A stretch of DNA of 64,000 nucleotides from Lachnospiraceae bacterium (GTDB lineage: Bacteria > Bacillota > Clostridia > Lachnospirales > Lachnospiraceae): assembly GCA_017430085.1 (NCBI GenBank), contig JAFRNR010000003.1, positions 1 to 64,000 of the forward strand. Direction: 5' to 3'. The notes beneath the pieces were generated by a model. It had not been told where the DNA came from. It worked only from the letters and a program-made list of their open reading frames with translations, and did not search any database. The translations under genes were made by a program, and so were the position numbers. Below, piece by piece: positions 11,076 to 19,062 of the stretch (position 1 is the first letter of the stretch; each line of letters begins with the position of its first letter).

Positions 11076-12048
11076 TCACCGCATCCTCCTTTTCTGTATT
11101 TTCATCCGGCGTTTCCGCCGCGGCGGCGTTCCGTTTCCGGTCCCTGACGGACAGGGCGATCTTCGGCACCGCCTTTACGTAATAGTAGTATTCATCATCC
11201 TCAAACTGCACGTTTTCCGTCTTCGCGTAATTCAGGAAGCGGTGCGCAAAGGAGATCATCAGCGCGATCAGCAGCGAGACCAGGCTGCCCCAGACCAGGC
11301 TCTCCGGGCCGGCCGGCCGCCGCAGGAAGTCAAAGATGCCGGCCAGCAGCAGGGGATCCAGCACGGCGCCGAAGCCCACCGCGATCTGCGGCGCGTAATC
11401 CACCTTGAGGCGGCTGATCAGGTACACGACCAGCGTGGTCAGGCAGAAGCAGAGCACGACCGTCATCAGCTGCGGGTGCTCGGCCATTCCCTTCAGCAGG
11501 AAGAACAGGCGCTGCACCAGCGTATCGCCCTCCGGCGCGGTCAGGTACTCCAGGTTCCGGGAAAGGAACTGCAGCAGGTAGAAAATGACCACGCCGCTCC
11601 CCACCGAAACGAAACCGCTCAGCACGCCTGTCACGCCGACGACCAGCGGGACCAGGAAGGGGACCTTCCAGAGGAACAGGATGGGCAGCACCACCAGGGC
11701 CAGCCCCGAGCCGGGCAGCAACAGGTAGCGGGCCAGCGCCAGGATCAGCAGGACCACGAAGGTGAATGCCGCGGCCTCCAGAGACAGGGCGCTCAGCTGG
11801 GCCAGCAGCCAGACCGCGGCCAGGAAGCTCAGATATTTCCAGGGCAGCACGGAAGCCAGCAGGGAGATGGCCGCCACGACGATGAAGCGGAGCAGGAAGG
11901 CTCGCCCGGGGAAATACTGATTGATGTAGGAGAAGGCGCAGAAAGCCACGGCGCATTTCGCCGCCATGGTCAGGTAAACGCACCAGGAGGCGTAAAAGCG
12001 CTTGACAGCACGCCAGATCAGGACCAGTTTATCTAAAAATGCACTCAT
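11056..12048 (-). CDS. Unknown polytopic membrane protein upstream of cdaA
   Basis: A 330-residue protein with about eight hydrophobic segments between residues 20 and 260, and a charged cytoplasmic tail (FEDDEYYYYVKAVPKIALSV then a Glu-rich end). No family is recognised. Its stop overlaps the cdaA start and its own start overlaps the upstream gene by 4 bases, so all four genes (12485 to 8768) appear to be one operon. A role in envelope or c-di-AMP homeostasis is only inferred from this position. Confidence 0.7.
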   Translation of the reverse strand: MSAFLDKLVLIWRAVKRFYASWCVYLTMAAKCAVAFCAFSYINQYFPGRAFLLRFIVVAAISLLASVLPWKYLSFLAAVWLLAQLSALSLEAAAFTFVVLLILALARYLLLPGSGLALVVLPILFLWKVPFLVPLVVGVTGVLSGFVSVGSGVVIFYLLQFLSRNLEYLTAPEGDTLVQRLFFLLKGMAEHPQLMTVVLCFCLTTLVVYLISRLKVDYAPQIAVGFGAVLDPLLLAGIFDFLRRPAGPESLVWGSLVSLLIALMISFAHRFLNYAKTENVQFEDDEYYYYVKAVPKIALSVRDRKRNAAAAETPDENTEKEDAVNAERDT

Positions 12049-12485
12049 TCTTTCCCCCGGCTCCGTTTTTCTCTCTTCTCAAGATTATCCAGAGCTTCTT
12101 CCAGCGCGTAGATCCGGTTCAGCTTGCGGAGGCTGCTTTTTTCGGCCTCCTGCTTCCGGTACGCTTTTTTGTACAGCCAGACGTGGGACAGGGCCGTCAC
12201 GAGCAGGCAGGCGATCAGGACCAGCAGGTAGACGCGCAGCAGGGTCATCCCCAGCGCCAGCAGGTCCGCGATCCTGAAGCGGACGGTCCAGTCATCGCCA
12301 TAGGCCACCAGTCCGGTCAGCACCGCCAGGATGTAGGTGATGGTCACCGCGAAGAAGGCTTTCCACAGTTCCAGGCTCAGGTAATCATCGAACCAGTAAT
12401 TTCTGGTAATGAAACTGAGCCGGGGGTCTTTCTTCTCCTCCAGGGCCAGTCTCGTCATGATGATCACTTTGTCTTTCTGCAACAT
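12045..12485 (-). CDS. Unknown membrane protein, first gene of the cdaA operon
   Basis: A 146-residue protein with two clear transmembrane segments (about residues 45-66, AFFAVTITYILAVLTGLV, and about 80-103) and a basic, coiled C-terminus (KKAYRKQEAEKSSLRKLNRI). The ATG at 12485 is preferred over longer starts because GGGAGGG lies 4 bases upstream. No family recognised. Confidence 0.65.
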   Translation of the reverse strand: MLQKDKVIIMTRLALEEKKDPRLSFITRNYWFDDYLSLELWKAFFAVTITYILAVLTGLVAYGDDWTVRFRIADLLALGMTLLRVYLLVLIACLLVTALSHVWLYKKAYRKQEAEKSSLRKLNRIYALEEALDNLEKREKRSRGKE

Positions 12486-12545
12486 AAAACCCTCCCGGCC
12501 GTTCGCCTGGACATAAGTGTATAACATCATAGCACATTCCGGAAC

Positions 12546-12594
12546 AAAAAAAAAGAAAAAAAGGTCCTCAATTTCAGCAGAAATTAAGAACCTT
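12546..12594 (-). terminator. Terminator after greA
   Basis: On the minus strand, GGTTCTTAATTTC-TGCT-GAAATTGAGGACC followed by a run of T: a near-perfect 13-bp stem. Confidence 0.85.
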
Positions 12595-12608
12595 TTGTGA
12601 ACAGAACC

Positions 12609-13076
12609 TTACTGGATCTCCAGAACGGTCAGATGGATCTCCCCGACGGGCACTTCCACGGTCACCTGATCCCCGACCTTGCGGCCCAGCAGGCTGCGGC
12701 CGATGGGGGACTCGTTGGAGATGCGGCCCTGCGCGGCGTTGGCTTCAGAGGAGCCCACGATGTGGTATTCGATCTCCCGCTTCATCTCTTCGTTCCGGAC
12801 GCGCACGGTGTGGCCGACGTTGACGGCGTCCTCCGTGATGGCTTCGGTGTCGATGACTTCGGCGTTCTTGACGATGGCTTCGAGTTCGGCGATGCGGGCT
12901 TCGATGGCGCGCTGCTCGTCACGGGCCACGTCGTATTCCGCGTTTTCGGAGAGGTCGCCCTGTTCTCTGGCTTCCTTGATCTTCTTGGCGATCTCCTTGC
13001 GGCTCTGTAAGGTCAGTTCGGACAGTTCCGCCTTCAGCGCTTCCAGGCCTGCCCGGGTCACGATTTTCTTTTCCAT
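12609..13076 (-). CDS. greA: Transcription elongation factor GreA
   Basis: Stimulates transcript cleavage by backtracked RNA polymerase. Length 155, normal. An N-terminal coiled coil carries the acidic tip (GDLSENAEYD, about residues 41-50), and the C-terminal FKBP-like domain ends VGDQVTVEVPVGEIHLTVLEI. A longer in-frame start exists upstream, but it would overlap the promoter; the MEKKIVTR start fits the family. It has its own consensus promoter and terminator, so it is a monocistronic unit. Confidence 0.96.
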   Translation of the reverse strand: MEKKIVTRAGLEALKAELSELTLQSRKEIAKKIKEAREQGDLSENAEYDVARDEQRAIEARIAELEAIVKNAEVIDTEAITEDAVNVGHTVRVRNEEMKREIEYHIVGSSEANAAQGRISNESPIGRSLLGRKVGDQVTVEVPVGEIHLTVLEIQ

Positions 13077-13125
13077 ACTGCTGTAATTCCCTTTCTGTAT
13101 CACGGCGATGTTGCATCGTCCGCCT

Positions 13126-13154
13126 ATTATACTTCCCGTCTCAGGACTTGTCAA
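13126..13154 (-). promoter_or_regulatory. Consensus promoter for greA
   Basis: On the minus strand, TTGACA (complement of 13149-13154), 17-base spacer, TATAAT (complement of 13126-13131). It overlaps the last codons of dus. Confidence 0.85.
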
Positions 13155-14115
13155 CCGCTCCTTTTTCCAAAAAAGCGAGGACGAAAGCCTCCGCGTCCTG
13201 CGCCGTGCTGACGGTAGCCGCCTGCTTGCGGAGCGCCGCCCCGCCGGTCATGCCCGCGGTGTACCAGGCCAGGTGCTTGCGGAGCTCGCGGCAGCCGGTG
13301 CGCTCGCCTTTTTCTTCCAGTTCCAGGGCGATGTGTTCGCGGATGACCTGCGCCATCTCTTCCCGCGAAGGGCGGGGCGGCACAGGCTTTCCTTCCCAGG
13401 CGGCCCGGATCTCCCGGAACAGCCAAGGGTTACCGCGGGCGGCCCGGCCTGCCATGATGCCCGCGACGCCGCTCTCCTCTTTGAGGCGCATCGCGTCCTC
13501 CGCGGACGCGATGTCGCCGTTGCCGATCACCGGGATGCTGAGCGCTTCGCGGATGCGGGCGATCTCCTCCCAGTCCGCGCGGCCGCCGTACATCTGCGAG
13601 CGCGTGCGCCCGTGCACGAACACCGCGGCGGCGCCGGCTTCCTCCGCGATCAGGGCGATCTCCCGGCCGCAGAGGCGGTCCGACGTCACGCCGATGCGCA
13701 TCTTCACGGTCAGGGGTTTGTCCAGCGCGCGGCTCATCGTACGGACGATGGCCCGGACCAGGTCCGGCTGCTCCAGCAGCGCGGAGCCTTCGCGGTTGCC
13801 GACGATCTTGGGCATGGGGCAGCCCATGTTCAGGTCGATGAAATCGTAATCCGCCTGCTGCCGCACCGCCATGTCGGCCAGGATCTCCGGATCGGAGCCG
13901 AACAGCTGCAGGCCCAGGATGCCCCGGTCCATCGGGCGGCGGAGCAGTTTTTCCGTCCCGCGGTTATGATAATACAGGGCCTTGGCGCTGACCATCTCGG
14001 TCACGGCGGCGCCGGCCCCCTGCTCCGCGCACAGGCGGCGGAACGGGGCGTCCGTCACGCCCGCCATCGGCGCCAGAAACACCGGCAGGTCTATTTCGCA
14101 CGTTCCGATCTTCAT
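13141..14115 (-). CDS. dus: tRNA-dihydrouridine synthase, DusB/NifR3 type
   Basis: FMN-dependent enzyme that reduces uridine to dihydrouridine in the tRNA D-loop. Length 324. TIM-barrel landmarks are present: LAPMAGVTDAPFR (about residues 15-27), FIDLNMGCPMPKIV with the catalytic Cys (about 92-105), the MRIGV segment and the FMN-phosphate region VIGNGDIASAEDA (about 196-208) followed by GIMAGRAARGNPWLF. It overlaps the upstream small gene by 4 bases. Confidence 0.95.
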   Translation of the reverse strand: MKIGTCEIDLPVFLAPMAGVTDAPFRRLCAEQGAGAAVTEMVSAKALYYHNRGTEKLLRRPMDRGILGLQLFGSDPEILADMAVRQQADYDFIDLNMGCPMPKIVGNREGSALLEQPDLVRAIVRTMSRALDKPLTVKMRIGVTSDRLCGREIALIAEEAGAAAVFVHGRTRSQMYGGRADWEEIARIREALSIPVIGNGDIASAEDAMRLKEESGVAGIMAGRAARGNPWLFREIRAAWEGKPVPPRPSREEMAQVIREHIALELEEKGERTGCRELRKHLAWYTAGMTGGAALRKQAATVSTAQDAEAFVLAFLEKGAVDKS

Positions 14116-14435
14116 GCTTTCGCCCCGAAAAAGGCCAGGTAGAAAGCCTTCAGCTGCAGGAACAGCATCTCTTTTTCCTTCTGCAGGCGCGAGACGGCCA
14201 GGCCGGCCTCGATCTCGTCAAAATAAAAGTCGCCCTCGTCCGGGATCAGCTGCACGGACAGATCGCCGGTCTCCGCAAAGACCAGCAGGACGGTCCCGCC
14301 GACCTGCTCCGCGAAGACCGCCAGCGCGGCCTTGAGTTCCTGCTGCACCGTTTCCGGCAGCATCCCGTAGCGCGGGTTCATGTAAAATTTCTGCATTTTT
14401 CCGCCGGCTCCGCACAGGACCAGTTCTTCGTTCAT
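14112..14435 (-). CDS. Small conserved protein coupled to dus (DUF6145-like)
   Basis: A 107-residue soluble protein: LCGAGGKMQKFYMNP at the start, a mixed alpha/beta core (AVFAEQVGGTVLLVFAETGD), the acidic DEGDFYFDEIEAGLAVSRLQ, then a helical end. The order (LCGA..., DEGDxxFDEI) matches my memory of a Clostridial family found beside dusB; I cannot verify the number. It overlaps dus by 4 bases. Function unknown. Confidence 0.65.
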   Translation of the reverse strand: MNEELVLCGAGGKMQKFYMNPRYGMLPETVQQELKAALAVFAEQVGGTVLLVFAETGDLSVQLIPDEGDFYFDEIEAGLAVSRLQKEKEMLFLQLKAFYLAFFGAKA

Positions 14436-14514
14436 GGCGCATTCCTCCCGATAACAGGCAAACTATAACAGAGTTTTTTTCAAAAAACAAGGAATCGCTG
14501 AAACTTCCGGAGCG

Positions 14515-14556
14515 AAAAAGAGGCCATTCGGGGACTGTCCCCCAATGGCCTCTTTA
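14515..14556. terminator. Terminator after rpsR
   Basis: AAAAAGAGGCCATT-G-GGGGA-CTG-TCCCC-CAATGGCCTCTTTAT, symmetric enough to work in both directions. Nearly the same hairpin recurs at 21154. Confidence 0.85.
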
Positions 14557-14575
14557 TCCGCCGTCTGCCGGCTGA

Positions 14576-14836
14576 TCAGTCTACCGTGTAAGGCAGCAGA
14601 GCCAGGTTTCTGGCGCGCTTGATGGCGGTGGTCACCATACGCTGGTGCTTCGCGCAGGTCCCGGTCACCCGGCGGGGCAGGATCTTGCCGCGCTCGGAGA
14701 TGAACTTGGACAGGCGGTTCACATCCTTGTAATCCACTTCGCCTTCGGGTCCGCAGAAGGCGCAGACTTTTTTCTTGCGGCGCATCATGTTGTGCTTTCT
14801 GGGAGCGGCGCCTTTATCGTTCTTAGCAAATGCCAT
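14576..14836 (-). CDS. rpsR: 30S ribosomal protein bS18
   Basis: Small-subunit protein that pairs with bS6 on the platform. Length 86. [20 protein letters not shown] (about residues 17-36) and [17 protein letters not shown] (about 49-65) are the family core. The KVCAFC and TGTCAKH pattern indicates the zinc-binding (C+) form. Last gene of rpsF-ssb-rpsR. Confidence 0.97.
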   Translation of the reverse strand: MAFAKNDKGAAPRKHNMMRRKKKVCAFCGPEGEVDYKDVNRLSKFISERGKILPRRVTGTCAKHQRMVTTAIKRARNLALLPYTVD

Positions 14837-14854
14837 GGTAATACCCTCCTGATT

Positions 14855-15301
14855 TTAGAAAGTGAACGGGATGCCTTCGTCGTCGCCGCTGTCGGGCAGG
14901 TTCATAAAGCCTTCATTGACAGGGGCGGAAGGTCTTCCCTGGAACTCGGAGTTCCCTTCGCTGCGGCCGCCGGACGCGTTCTTACTTTCCGCGAACTCGA
15001 TCTCTTCCGCAATGATCTGCACCGAGCTGACCTTCTGGCCGTCGCGATTGGTGTAATTATCGTTCTGGATCCGGCCGGAAAGCAGCACCTTGGTGCCCTT
15101 CTTTAAATACTTTTCCACGAATTCTCCCTGCCGTCCGAAGGCCGTGCAGTTGAAGAAATCGGCTTCCGCGCCGTCCTGGCCGCGGCGGAAACGGCGGTCC
15201 ACCGCGATGCTGAACCGGGCGATCGCCAGGGAGTTTTCCCCGGTGGAATACCGGACTTCCGGATCCCGGGTCAGACGTCCCATTAAAATAACCTTATTCA
15301 T
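14855..15301 (-). CDS. ssb: Single-stranded DNA-binding protein
   Basis: Length 148. The OB fold starts MNKVILMGRLTRDPEVRYS, with FNCTAFGRQGEFVEKYLKKG in the middle. The C-terminus is the acidic interaction tip D-D-E-G-I-P-F-T-F, a variant of the usual DDDIPF. The ATG at 15301 follows GAGAGG with good spacing; an upstream in-frame start would add nine unlikely residues. It sits between rpsF and rpsR, the standard order. Confidence 0.96.
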   Translation of the reverse strand: MNKVILMGRLTRDPEVRYSTGENSLAIARFSIAVDRRFRRGQDGAEADFFNCTAFGRQGEFVEKYLKKGTKVLLSGRIQNDNYTNRDGQKVSSVQIIAEEIEFAESKNASGGRSEGNSEFQGRPSAPVNEGFMNLPDSGDDEGIPFTF

Positions 15302-15312
15302 GCGTTCCTCTC

Positions 15313-15600
15313 TTACTCTTCTATGCTGATGCACAGGAAACGGATCACCTGCTCCATCAGGCGGACGTTTTCTTCCACCCGGGCAGGAACAGACGGTTCT
15401 GATTCGAAACGAATGAAGGTGTAGAAGCCCTCGGTCATCTTCTGGATCTCATACGCGAGCTTCTTCTTCCCCCAGTCGTCCACATTGGTGATCGTGCCGC
15501 CGTCGCGGGTGATGAACTCCTGCACTCTTTCCAGGGCGGAAGCTCTTTCCTCGTCGGTGATGGCACTGCTCAGAACAACGGCTAATTCGTACTTGTTCAT
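15313..15600 (-). CDS. rpsF: 30S ribosomal protein bS6
   Basis: Length 95. Contains MNKYELAVVLSSAITDEER, a central DDWGKKKLAYEIQKMTEGFY (about residues 41-60) and the ending MEQVIRFLCISIEE. First gene of rpsF-ssb-rpsR, with GGAGG upstream and its own promoter. Confidence 0.97.
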   Translation of the reverse strand: MNKYELAVVLSSAITDEERASALERVQEFITRDGGTITNVDDWGKKKLAYEIQKMTEGFYTFIRFESEPSVPARVEENVRLMEQVIRFLCISIEE

Positions 15601-15601
15601 G

Positions 15602-15660
15602 CTTAACCTCCTTTTGGACTATTGGCCTTCCCGGTGCGGGAAAGCAAGGATCGTGATATG
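15602..15660 (-). promoter_or_regulatory. Possible bS6:bS18-binding leader hairpin
   Basis: The rpsF leader contains CTTTCCCGCACCGGGAAGG (minus strand), a hairpin with a CCG near the loop. Known S6:S18 autoregulatory leaders in bacteria use a hairpin with an adjacent conserved CCG. Position fits; the match is by eye only. Confidence 0.3.
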
Positions 15661-15672
15661 TCACAGGCAAGT

Positions 15673-15701
15673 ATATTACCACTGAAAAAGCGGAAATGCA
15701 A
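15673..15701 (-). promoter_or_regulatory. Promoter for rpsF-ssb-rpsR
   Basis: On the minus strand, TTGCAT (complement of 15696-15701), 17-base spacer, TAATAT (complement of 15673-15678). Confidence 0.55.
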
Positions 15702-15758
15702 GCGGTTTTTTCAGTTTTCCCAACAAAATTTACGGGGCGGGGCAAAGAAAAATACGGG

Positions 15759-16031
15759 TCACAGACAGACTTTCGCGACCCAGGTGAACAGGGCCAGCAG
15801 CAGGGTCAGCACGGTCTTCCGGATCCCGCGCCTCCAGAAGCCTTTTTCGCCGCGGACGAATTCGGAGACGGCGCCCGTCAGGTAGTAGACGCCGGCGCCG
15901 CCCGCGATCAGCCAGACATAGTGCAGCGAGCCTTTGATCAGGCACAGCAGGGCGGCCGCCGCCATCAGGAGGCAGACCAGGACGCAGATGATGTTTTCCA
16001 GAGTGTCCAGCTGCTGGACGCGTCGTCCCAT
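15759..16031 (-). CDS. Small unknown membrane protein
   Basis: A 90-residue protein with two hydrophobic segments at about residues 12-32 (LENIICVLVCLLMAAAALLC) and 37-57 (HYVWLIAGGAGVYYLTGAV), then a basic loop and a C-terminal hydrophobic helix (TVLTLLLALFTWVAKVCL). No family recognised. It lies between rnpB and rpsF on the minus strand with a palindromic repeat just upstream. Confidence 0.55.
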   Translation of the reverse strand: MGRRVQQLDTLENIICVLVCLLMAAAALLCLIKGSLHYVWLIAGGAGVYYLTGAVSEFVRGEKGFWRRGIRKTVLTLLLALFTWVAKVCL

Positions 16032-16054
16032 AGTGTAATCGTCCTCTTAAAAAC

Positions 16055-16079
16055 GGGCCGTTGAGACAACGGCCCCTAC
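16055..16079. repeat. Interspersed palindrome
   Basis: GGGCCGTTG-AGA-CAACGGCCCCTAC, the reverse orientation of the 6541 and 19017 copies, between rnpB and the 15759 gene. Confidence 0.8.
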
Positions 16080-16095
16080 GAATTTCCTTAAAAAC

Positions 16096-16428
16096 GGAGA
16101 AGGGCTGTAAGCCGGGTTCTGTCGTGAATGATCATCTGTCTGGTCCTGCCGTTGCCGGCAGGCTCTAGCGCACTACCCGAAAGCAGACGGGCCGCCTTAT
16201 GCCTTCTGTTTGTGCTTGCTTCGGATGGGGTTTGCAGAGCGCCGCCCGTTACCGGCCGGCCGGTGGTCTCTTGCACCGCCTTTTCACCCTTACCGGATCG
16301 CTCCGGCGGTATCTTTCTGTTGCACTTTCCCGGGAGTCGCCTCCGCCGGACGTTATCCGGCATCCTGCCCTGTGAAGCCCGGACTTTCCTCGTGTCCCGT
16401 TAGGACCCGCGATCATTCACCCTTCTCC
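16096..16428 (-). ncRNA. rnpB: RNase P RNA, bacterial type A
   Basis: Catalytic RNA of tRNA 5' maturation, read leftward. The 5' end GGAGAAGGG pairs with the 3' end CCCTTCTCC. Conserved blocks are present in order: CGAGGAAAGTCCGGGCTTC (P3/P4 region), GGCGACTCCCGGGAAAGTGC, AGATACCGCC, GGTAAGGGTGAAAAGG, the J11/12-type GCAAACCCCATCCGAAGCAA and the 3' CAGAACCCGGCTTACAGCC. A T-run follows the 3' end. Open frames across this interval are not genes. Confidence 0.95.
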
Positions 16429-16437
16429 GCGAAAGAC

Positions 16438-16466
16438 AAGATAGCACGGTTCCGCCGAAAAGGCAA
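16438..16466 (-). promoter_or_regulatory. Promoter for rnpB
   Basis: On the minus strand, TTGCCT (complement of 16461-16466), 17-base spacer, TATCTT (complement of 16438-16443), placing the transcript start a few bases before the mature 5' end. Confidence 0.55.
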
Positions 16467-16483
16467 GAGCCGGAGCGGATCCG

Positions 16484-17026
16484 TCAGCGGTTCTTTTTGC
16501 GTTTGAGGAAGCGGGAGAAAAAGCGGCCCGACAGCGTCTTCTGGAACAGGTCCCGCAGCAGCAGGATTTCTTTTTCCGTCACGGCGCGCTTGGGCATGAT
16601 GTACGTCTCCTGATTGTTAATGTACAGCATGTACAGGTCCGTCAGTTCAAACACGAACGCCAGGTCTTTGACGGCCACTTTGCTGCGGATCTCCTTTTCC
16701 GGGATCTCCACTTCCACATGGGCGCGGTCGATCGTGATGACCGTATCCTTGCCCAGCAGCGTTTCCGGATCCTTAATATACCGGCGGATCCTCGTCTCCG
16801 TGCCCGCGCACAGGATGATCAGCCAGACCGCGTAGCCGCCGACAACAAAAAAGGCGACAGGGATCAGCTGTACGTTCAGGATCATGGTAGTGATCACGTA
16901 AATGATAAACGCGCCGAGCACCACCAGCATCAGGCGCAGACCGGTCCGGTTGCGCTGCGCCATTCCGTAGTAGGCCGCCGTCCGGTAATCTCTCAGGTTC
17001 AGTTTAAATTCCGCTCGGACAGGCAT
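16484..17026 (-). CDS. YcxB-like membrane protein
   Basis: A 180-residue protein with two transmembrane helices (about residues 30-50, LRLMLVVLGAFIIYVITTMI, and 55-75) followed by a cytoplasmic beta-rich domain containing KVAVKDLAFVFELTDLYMLY and ETYIMPKRAVTEKE, the layout of YcxB C-terminal domains (vflltdeyiyly...vlPkra). The ATG at 17026 has AAGGAGG 6 bases upstream; a longer start would run into the pepF promoter region. Function unknown. Confidence 0.7.
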   Translation of the reverse strand: MPVRAEFKLNLRDYRTAAYYGMAQRNRTGLRLMLVVLGAFIIYVITTMILNVQLIPVAFFVVGGYAVWLIILCAGTETRIRRYIKDPETLLGKDTVITIDRAHVEVEIPEKEIRSKVAVKDLAFVFELTDLYMLYINNQETYIMPKRAVTEKEILLLRDLFQKTLSGRFFSRFLKRKKNR

Positions 17027-17145
17027 GACGATCCTCCTTTTTATCCGGGTCTCGGTCAAATGTACCATTATTCCGCGCTTTTTTCAAGTCTCCGCGCCGC
17101 GCGGGCGGGCCGCTTTTTTCTTTTCCTATCTTTTTGAAAAAACTA

Positions 17146-17173
17146 CTGCAAATCCGCCGGAATCTGTTATAAT
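17146..17173 (+). promoter_or_regulatory. Promoter for pepF
   Basis: CTGCAA (17146-17151), 16-base spacer, TATAAT (17168-17173) with TGT before it (extended -10). Confidence 0.6.
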
Positions 17174-17213
17174 AGACAAAGTCGGGCCTGACCCGCAAGA
17201 TCGGAGGTATTCT

Positions 17214-19004
17214 ATGTCAATTCCCAAACGTTCCGAAGTCCCGGTGGAATTCACCTGGGACGTGAGTGCCGTTTTCGAAACGGAGGCCGCCTGGGAGGAA
17301 GCGCTGGCGAAGATCCCCGCCTATGCCGAACAGCTGGCCGCTTTCCGGGGCCATCTGGGCGACAGCGCCGAAAAACTGCTCGCCTTCTTCCGGCTGGGCG
17401 ACGAGATCGAGCTCCTGGCCGGCAAAGTATACAGCTACGCCAGTCTGAACAGCGACGTGGACCTTTCCAACAGCCATTATCAGGGCATGGTCGGCAAGGC
17501 CCGCAGCGCCCTGATCGGCCTGTCCCGCGCCGCCGCGTTCCAGTCCCCGGAGATCATGGCGATCCCGCAGGAAACGCTGGATCGCTTCTACGCCGAAGAG
17601 CCCGCGCTGGACGAATATAAGCGCAGCATCTACCAGATCCGCCGCCGAGCCGCGCACATCTTAAGCCCCGCGGAAGAAGCCCTGCTGGCTGCCTCCCGCG
17701 AGATCAGCGCCGCTCCGGACCGCATCGGCTCCACGCTCCGCAACACGGAAATGAAATACCCGGACGCGGTGGACAGTAAAGGCGAAGCCCACACACTGAC
17801 CGGCGGCACGCTGGTCCCGCTGCTGGAAAGCGAGGACCGGACGCTGCGGAAAGACGCGTTCGAAAAGTTCTACACCCGCCTGGGCGAATTCAAAAACACC
17901 GTCGCCGCCACGCTGGAGGGCCAGTTCAAATCGCTGCTCTTCAACGCGAACGCGCGTCATTACGGCAGCACGCTGGAAGCGTCGCTGGACCACACCGAAG
18001 TGCCCGTCGAGGTTTATCACAACCTGATCGAGGCCGTGCACGGCAATCTGGATAAAATGTACCGCTACGTTGCGCTGCGCAAGCGCCTGCTGGGCGTGGA
18101 TGAGCTGCACATGTACGACGTGTACCGCCCCATCATCGCCGGCAGCGACCGCAAGATCCCGTTCGAAGAAGCCAAGCAGACCGTCCTCACCGCGATGCAG
18201 GTCCTGGGCGACGACTACGTGGCCCTGCTGAACCGCGCCTTCAACGAGCGGTGGATCGACATTTACGAAAACGAAGGCAAGCGCGGCGGCGCCTACTCTT
18301 CCGGCGGCGCCCGGCCCCATCCCTACATCCTGCTGAACCACCACGATAACCTGGACAGCCAGTTCACCCTCGTGCACGAACTCGGCCACTCCATGCACAG
18401 CTGGTACAGCAAGGAGAACCAGCCCGTCTCCCAGGCGGATTACGTGATCTTCGTGGCCGAAGTCGCCTCCACCTGCAATGAAGTCCTGCTGATGCACTAC
18501 CTGCTGGAGCACACCTCAGACAAGAAGGAAAAAGCCGCCCTGATCAACCATTTCCTGGACCAGTTCAAGGGCAGCGTGTACCGCCAGACCATGTTCGCGG
18601 AATTCGAGCTGATGATGGGACAGATGGCGGAGCGCGGCGAGACCCTGACCGCGGACGCCCTGTGCGCGAAATACAAAGCCCTGAATGAGCTGTACTTCGG
18701 CCCGGACATGATCTCCGACGAAGGCATCGCGATGGAATGGGCCCGCATCCCGCACTTCTTCTACAACTACTACGTCTTCCAGTATTCCACCGGCTTCTCG
18801 GCCGCCGTGGCCATCGCCCGCCGCATCCTGAAGGAAGGCGCGCCGGCCGTCGCGGATTACAAGAAGTTCCTGTCCGGCGGCGGCAGCCAGGATCCCATCA
18901 GCCTGCTGAAGATCGCGGGCGTGGACATGAGCACGCCGCAGCCCGTGAACGACGCGCTGGCCTATTTCGGAGAACTGCTGGATGAGATCGAAAGCTTAGT
19001 ATAA
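17214..19004 (+). CDS. pepF: Oligoendopeptidase F, M3 zinc metallopeptidase
   Basis: Cytoplasmic peptidase that cleaves oligopeptides. Length 596, usual for PepF. The N-terminal PepF-type helical domain precedes the catalytic domain with zinc motif TLVHELGHSMHSWYS (HEXXH; about residues 387-401) and the downstream Glu ligand in FVAEVASTCNE (about 414-424). The ATG at 17214 follows CGGAGGT; a longer open frame upstream lacks a ribosome-binding site and crosses the promoter. Monocistronic or followed by the transporter at 19063. Confidence 0.95.
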   Translation: MSIPKRSEVPVEFTWDVSAVFETEAAWEEALAKIPAYAEQLAAFRGHLGDSAEKLLAFFRLGDEIELLAGKVYSYASLNSDVDLSNSHYQGMVGKARSALIGLSRAAAFQSPEIMAIPQETLDRFYAEEPALDEYKRSIYQIRRRAAHILSPAEEALLAASREISAAPDRIGSTLRNTEMKYPDAVDSKGEAHTLTGGTLVPLLESEDRTLRKDAFEKFYTRLGEFKNTVAATLEGQFKSLLFNANARHYGSTLEASLDHTEVPVEVYHNLIEAVHGNLDKMYRYVALRKRLLGVDELHMYDVYRPIIAGSDRKIPFEEAKQTVLTAMQVLGDDYVALLNRAFNERWIDIYENEGKRGGAYSSGGARPHPYILLNHHDNLDSQFTLVHELGHSMHSWYSKENQPVSQADYVIFVAEVASTCNEVLLMHYLLEHTSDKKEKAALINHFLDQFKGSVYRQTMFAEFELMMGQMAERGETLTADALCAKYKALNELYFGPDMISDEGIAMEWARIPHFFYNYYVFQYSTGFSAAVAIARRILKEGAPAVADYKKFLSGGGSQDPISLLKIAGVDMSTPQPVNDALAYFGELLDEIESLV

Positions 19005-19016
19005 TATAAAAGATAC

Positions 19017-19042
19017 GTAGGGGCCGTTGTTCCAACGGCCCG
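19017..19042. repeat. Interspersed palindrome between pepF and the transporter gene
   Basis: GTAGGGGCCGTTG-TTC-CAACGGCCCG, identical to the 6541 copy except in the loop. Confidence 0.8.
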
Positions 19043-19062
19043 ACAATCACAGGAGACTTGTC

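Noticed and set aside
16088..16506. Several overlapping short open frames on both strands.
   Set aside because: They fall on rnpB, which has the full RNase P RNA signature and paired ends.
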